Assembly: GCF_004353825.1 (NCBI RefSeq)
Contig: NZ_SMNA01000015.1
Span: 1-64,000 of the forward strand
DNA from: Occultella glacieicola
Lineage (GTDB): Bacteria; Actinomycetota; Actinomycetes; Actinomycetales; Beutenbergiaceae
Reading direction: 5' to 3'
Length of the DNA: 64,000 bases
Made by a program: the position numbers and the translations under genes. Below the pieces are notes generated by a model, which saw nothing but the letters and a program-made list of their open reading frames with translations, made no database searches and had not been told where the DNA came from. Positions 61,830 through 64,000 of this stretch are shown piece after piece (positions within the stretch are counted from its first letter, which is position 1; each line of letters starts with the position of its first letter).

Positions 61830-62276
61830 TCAGCCCCGGCGCCGGCGCAGCCGGGTGCGCAACACACACGCCACCGAGACCGCGACGATCGCACCGAGGA
61901 TCTGACCGCCGAGGATCGCCCGGTTCACGTCCAGCGCGGGCTGCCAGGACACCTTGCCGTCGCGGACCACGTAGACCCCGGCCGGGCGGGCGAGCACCCC
62001 GAACCCGCCGCCACCGCCGGAGCCCTCGGCGTGCGGGGCGCCCTCGCCGGACGGGCCCATCCCGGCGCCGTCCCCGTAGCCCATGCCCGCGCCGCCGTAC
62101 ACCTTCGCGACCGGGATCACCGTGGCGCCGTCGGAGGAGTAGGCCTCGCCGAACACCCGCTTCACGGTGAGTGCGTCGCGGGCGGCCTCGATGGGCAGCC
62201 TCGGGTCGCCGTGGGGTGGGCGGGGCGGCTTCGGCGGGTGCTGGTCGTGATCAGGCGTTCCCTCACTCGTATTCAT
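61830..62276 (-). CDS. GerW (YtfJ)-family protein with C-terminal membrane helix
   Basis: A 148-aa protein from ATG 62276. After a Pro/His-rich start come VKRVFGEAYSSDGATVIPVAKV, a Gly-rich loop (YGGAGMGYGDGAGMG) and GGFGVLARPAGVYVVRDGKV. A hydrophobic helix (~120-140) and an Arg-rich end follow. GerW was named in Bacillus spore germination, but the family is common in non-sporulating actinobacteria, where its function is unknown. It lies seven bases before the PNPOx-like gene. Confidence 0.85.
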   Translation of the reverse strand: MNTSEGTPDHDQHPPKPPRPPHGDPRLPIEAARDALTVKRVFGEAYSSDGATVIPVAKVYGGAGMGYGDGAGMGPSGEGAPHAEGSGGGGGFGVLARPAGVYVVRDGKVSWQPALDVNRAILGGQILGAIVAVSVACVLRTRLRRRRG

Positions 62277-62283
62277 CCCACCA

Positions 62284-62670
62284 TCATGACCCCAGCAGGA
62301 GCCCGACGGCGAGGCCCAGGGTCGCCGCGAGCACGGTGAGCAGCAACGTCCCGAACGCGCTCACCAGACCCCGGCGCAGATCGCCCGAGGCGACCAGACG
62401 GACCGACTCCACCATCGCCGTCGAGAAGGTCGTGTACCCGCCGCAGAAGCCGGTGGCCGCGACCGTGTACACGTCGGCGGAGATCACACCCGTGCTCAGG
62501 GCACCGGCGAGCACCCCGATGACCACGGACCCGGTGACGTTGATGATCATCGTCGCGACCGGCAGGAGCCGTGACCACCGCCCCCGGATCGCCCCGTCCA
62601 CGGCGAACCGGGCCGCGGCGCCGAGGCCGCCGAGCAGCCCGACGAGGAGGGCCACCAGCACGGGGCTCAT
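62284..62670 (-). CDS. crcB: CrcB-like fluoride channel subunit 2
   Basis: A 128-aa four-helix protein. The start ATG 62670 overlaps the first crcB stop as ATGA. Fluc signatures: GGLGAAARFAVDGAI, NVTGSVVIGVLAG and GFCGGYTTFSTAMVES. Paired crcB genes encode the two halves of a heterodimeric fluoride exporter. Confidence 0.94.
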   Translation of the reverse strand: MSPVLVALLVGLLGGLGAAARFAVDGAIRGRWSRLLPVATMIINVTGSVVIGVLAGALSTGVISADVYTVAATGFCGGYTTFSTAMVESVRLVASGDLRRGLVSAFGTLLLTVLAATLGLAVGLLLGS

Positions 62671-63104
62671 CCTGGTCCGCCCGAGCCGGCGGCGCGCCGC
62701 CGGTGCCGGGCCCCGGCGAGGGCCACCCCGGCCAGGCACGCCGCGAGACCGAGCACCACGCTCCCGAGCCCGTAGCCGAGGCCGAGCGCGACCTGCCCGT
62801 CGGCGAGCAGCTGCTGCACCTCGAGCGCGAGGCTGGAGAACGTGGTGAACCCGCCGAGCATCCCGGTGCCGAGCCCGAGCCGTAGCAGCCGCCGGGTGCG
62901 GGTCTCCGCGCCGCGGCGCACGAGGGCTTCGAGGAGCAGGCCGAGCGCGAACGCGCCGAGCAGGTTCTCGACGGCGGTCGCGACCGGCAGGCCGTCGTCG
63001 TGGGGGAGGAGGTGGCCGAGCCCGTAACGGGCCAGGGTGCCGGCGGCGCCGCCGAGCGCGACCACCGCGAGGAACCGTGGGTCGCGGTGTGCCGGGCGGC
63101 TCAC
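62667..63104 (-). CDS. crcB: CrcB-like fluoride channel subunit 1
   Basis: A 145-aa four-helix protein from GTG 63104, whose start overlaps the universal-stress gene stop by four bases (GTGA). Signatures: GGAAGTLARYGLGHL, ENLLGAFALGLLLE and GMLGGFTTFSSLALEV. It pairs with the following crcB. No fluoride riboswitch was seen upstream of the operon. Confidence 0.94.
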   Translation of the reverse strand: MSRPAHRDPRFLAVVALGGAAGTLARYGLGHLLPHDDGLPVATAVENLLGAFALGLLLEALVRRGAETRTRRLLRLGLGTGMLGGFTTFSSLALEVQQLLADGQVALGLGYGLGSVVLGLAACLAGVALAGARHRRRAAGSGGPG

Positions 63105-63610
63105 CGGGCGCCGTCGTGCTTCGCCGGGATCACCAGCACCGGAACGTCCTGGGTGTGCGCGAGGTGACCCGCGACCGACCCACCGATCAGCTCGTTCATC
63201 CAGCCGCCGAAGCCGGGGCGGCGGGTGCCGACCACGATCATCGACGCACCGTGCTCCGCGGCGGCGACCGCCAGGCCCCGGGTGACCTCGCCGATCCGGT
63301 ACTCCAGCGCCCAGGGCACGCCGGTCGGAGCGAGCACGCCGGTGAGACGGGCCACGAGGAGCTCGACCGTGTCGTCGTCGTCCGCGCGGTCCGGGTCCAG
63401 CGGCACGGTCGGCAGCGTCCCGTCGATGCCGACGAGCCCCTCGGAGGCGGCGATCTGCGTGCCGTCGACCCACGTGCACAGCAGTCCGGTGCCCATCGTG
63501 GCGGCGATCTCGGCGGCACGGGTCGGCACCTGCGGTGTCTGATCCGGCTCGACGCCGACCACGAGCGGATGCTCCGGCGCATCCCCCGACCATGGGCGTG
63601 ACGTCCTCAC
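63101..63610 (-). CDS. Universal stress protein (UspA family)
   Basis: A 169-aa protein from GTG 63610 with GGAGGGAG upstream. The nucleotide-binding motif is VVGTRRPGFGGWMNELIGGSVAGHLAHTQDVPVLVIP (GxxGx9GS layout), typical of ATP-binding Usp. It is coupled to the crcB pair, which suggests a stress-linked fluoride export unit. Confidence 0.9.
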   Translation of the reverse strand: MRTSRPWSGDAPEHPLVVGVEPDQTPQVPTRAAEIAATMGTGLLCTWVDGTQIAASEGLVGIDGTLPTVPLDPDRADDDDTVELLVARLTGVLAPTGVPWALEYRIGEVTRGLAVAAAEHGASMIVVGTRRPGFGGWMNELIGGSVAGHLAHTQDVPVLVIPAKHDGAR

Positions 63611-63715
63611 GTGCTGCTCCCTCCGCCGGGCGCCACTCTACGCGCGACCCATGGTGGCGCCGATCACACTCGGCCCGGTCTGGTTGCGGAAACCCCGTCG
63701 CGGCGGATGATGGTT

Positions 63716-63747
63716 TCCCACAGGTCCGCCGTGGACCGGATGTGGGA
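63716..63747 (+). promoter_or_regulatory. Strong hairpin overlapping the ribosome binding site of the small acidic gene
   Basis: TCCCACA-GGTCC-GCCGT-GGACC-GGA-TGTGGGA forms a 7-bp plus 5-bp stem with a 3-base bulge on one side. The 3' arm overlaps GGGAGGG (63744-63750), the only Shine-Dalgarno candidate for the ATG at 63762. The hairpin could hide the ribosome binding site, or mark an operator. Confidence 0.5.
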
Positions 63748-63761
63748 GGGATGTAGGCACG

Positions 63762-63971
63762 ATGGGACGTCACGTACGCGAGGGCGTCGAGGTGGACGCC
63801 GTCCCCGAAGCACCCGAGGCACCCGAGGCACAGTCGGCCGATGAAGCCACCGAGGCGAGCGACGCCGCTGAGGACGTCGCCGACCCCGCGCAGACCGGCC
63901 CGGCTGCGGGCGGCGCCGATGACACCGCTGCGGACGTGCAGGTCTCGAGCCCCGACGACCCGGAGGTCTGA
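63762..63971 (+). CDS. Small acidic protein, unknown function
   Basis: A 69-aa protein from ATG 63762. It is very rich in Ala, Asp, Glu and Pro (VPEAPEAPEAQSADEATEAS), with almost no hydrophobic core, so it is probably disordered. A 9-base repeat encodes the PEA units. It could be a small acidic regulator or an over-read low-complexity frame. The GGGAGGG upstream favours a real gene. Confidence 0.45.
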   Translation: MGRHVREGVEVDAVPEAPEAPEAQSADEATEASDAAEDVADPAQTGPAAGGADDTAADVQVSSPDDPEV

Positions 63972-64000
63972 GCGCCCCGCCCCGGATTGCGCGGCCCGGG

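Noticed and set aside
63611-63761. Fluoride riboswitch upstream of the Usp-crcB operon
   Set aside because: I looked on the minus strand for the conserved crcB-motif blocks and did not find them in order.

Overview
The window is GC-rich, densely packed chromosomal DNA from an actinobacterium, most likely of the Micrococcales. The reasons are frequent GTG starts, many 4-base ATGA/GTGA gene overlaps, LAxTG wall-sorting signals, probable DtxR/IdeR and LexA boxes of actinobacterial type, a mycobacterial-type fabG4/fadE5 locus, and promoters that place a TANNNT hexamer 6-8 bases before a start codon (leaderless genes). The genus is inference. I saw no insertion sequence, prophage, CRISPR array, rRNA or tRNA. 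All assignments come from reading motifs; no search was run.

Layout. 1-6552: the 5' end of a DUF222/HNH-type gene, a hemerythrin-like/DUF2249 protein, and, divergent from it, a Cys-containing winged-helix regulator, an NnrS-like membrane protein and a very large membrane/cupredoxin/copper nitrite reductase fusion (nitrogen-oxide chemistry). 6601-11629: purC, a TOPRIM-like gene, purS, purQ, rnhA, an AI-2E family transporter and a methyltransferase.

11738-24027 is the most striking region: a divergent metal-uptake locus of the 'anchored repeat-type ABC transporter' kind. Leftward it encodes a GNAT acetyltransferase coupled by a GTGA overlap to a LAxTG wall protein. Rightward it encodes a 1247-aa LAxTG wall protein, a ZnuA-type lipoprotein with an inserted wall-type module, a membrane-anchored module protein, an ATPase and a permease. 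Six copies of one module, each with an HxHx(N/S)WxFT motif, run from the wall to the substrate-binding protein. Two similar Zur-like boxes lie exactly on the two promoters. The likely job is capture of zinc (or manganese) at the wall and hand-over to the importer.

23866-35519: a polysaccharide-use locus with an alpha-L-rhamnosidase, an unknown (alpha/alpha)-type enzyme, a heparinase II/III-like lyase, a polysaccharide deacetylase and an oligosaccharide ABC importer, divergent from a LacI regulator with two operator copies between them. 35522-40161: a HEAT-repeat protein, a sugar isomerase/epimerase and a second sugar ABC importer.

40321-46820: MaoC dehydratase, high-molecular-weight FabG and thiolase, divergent from a TetR regulator and a long acyl-CoA dehydrogenase, as in the mycobacterial htdX-fabG4-fadA2/fadE5 region. 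46969-54352: an MBL hydrolase, a siderophore-interacting protein behind a DtxR/IdeR-like box, LLM, aldo-keto, CMD and Zn-alcohol dehydrogenase genes, an MmyB-like regulator and an N-terminally shortened cupin. 54370-61231: a hydrolase, a radical-SAM protein behind a near-perfect LexA box, an HTH gene remnant, an aminotransferase, an APH-like kinase, an SGNH hydrolase and an FGGY kinase. 61266-64000: a PNPOx-like protein, a GerW-like protein, two CrcB fluoride channels coupled to a universal stress protein, and a small acidic protein behind a strong hairpin.
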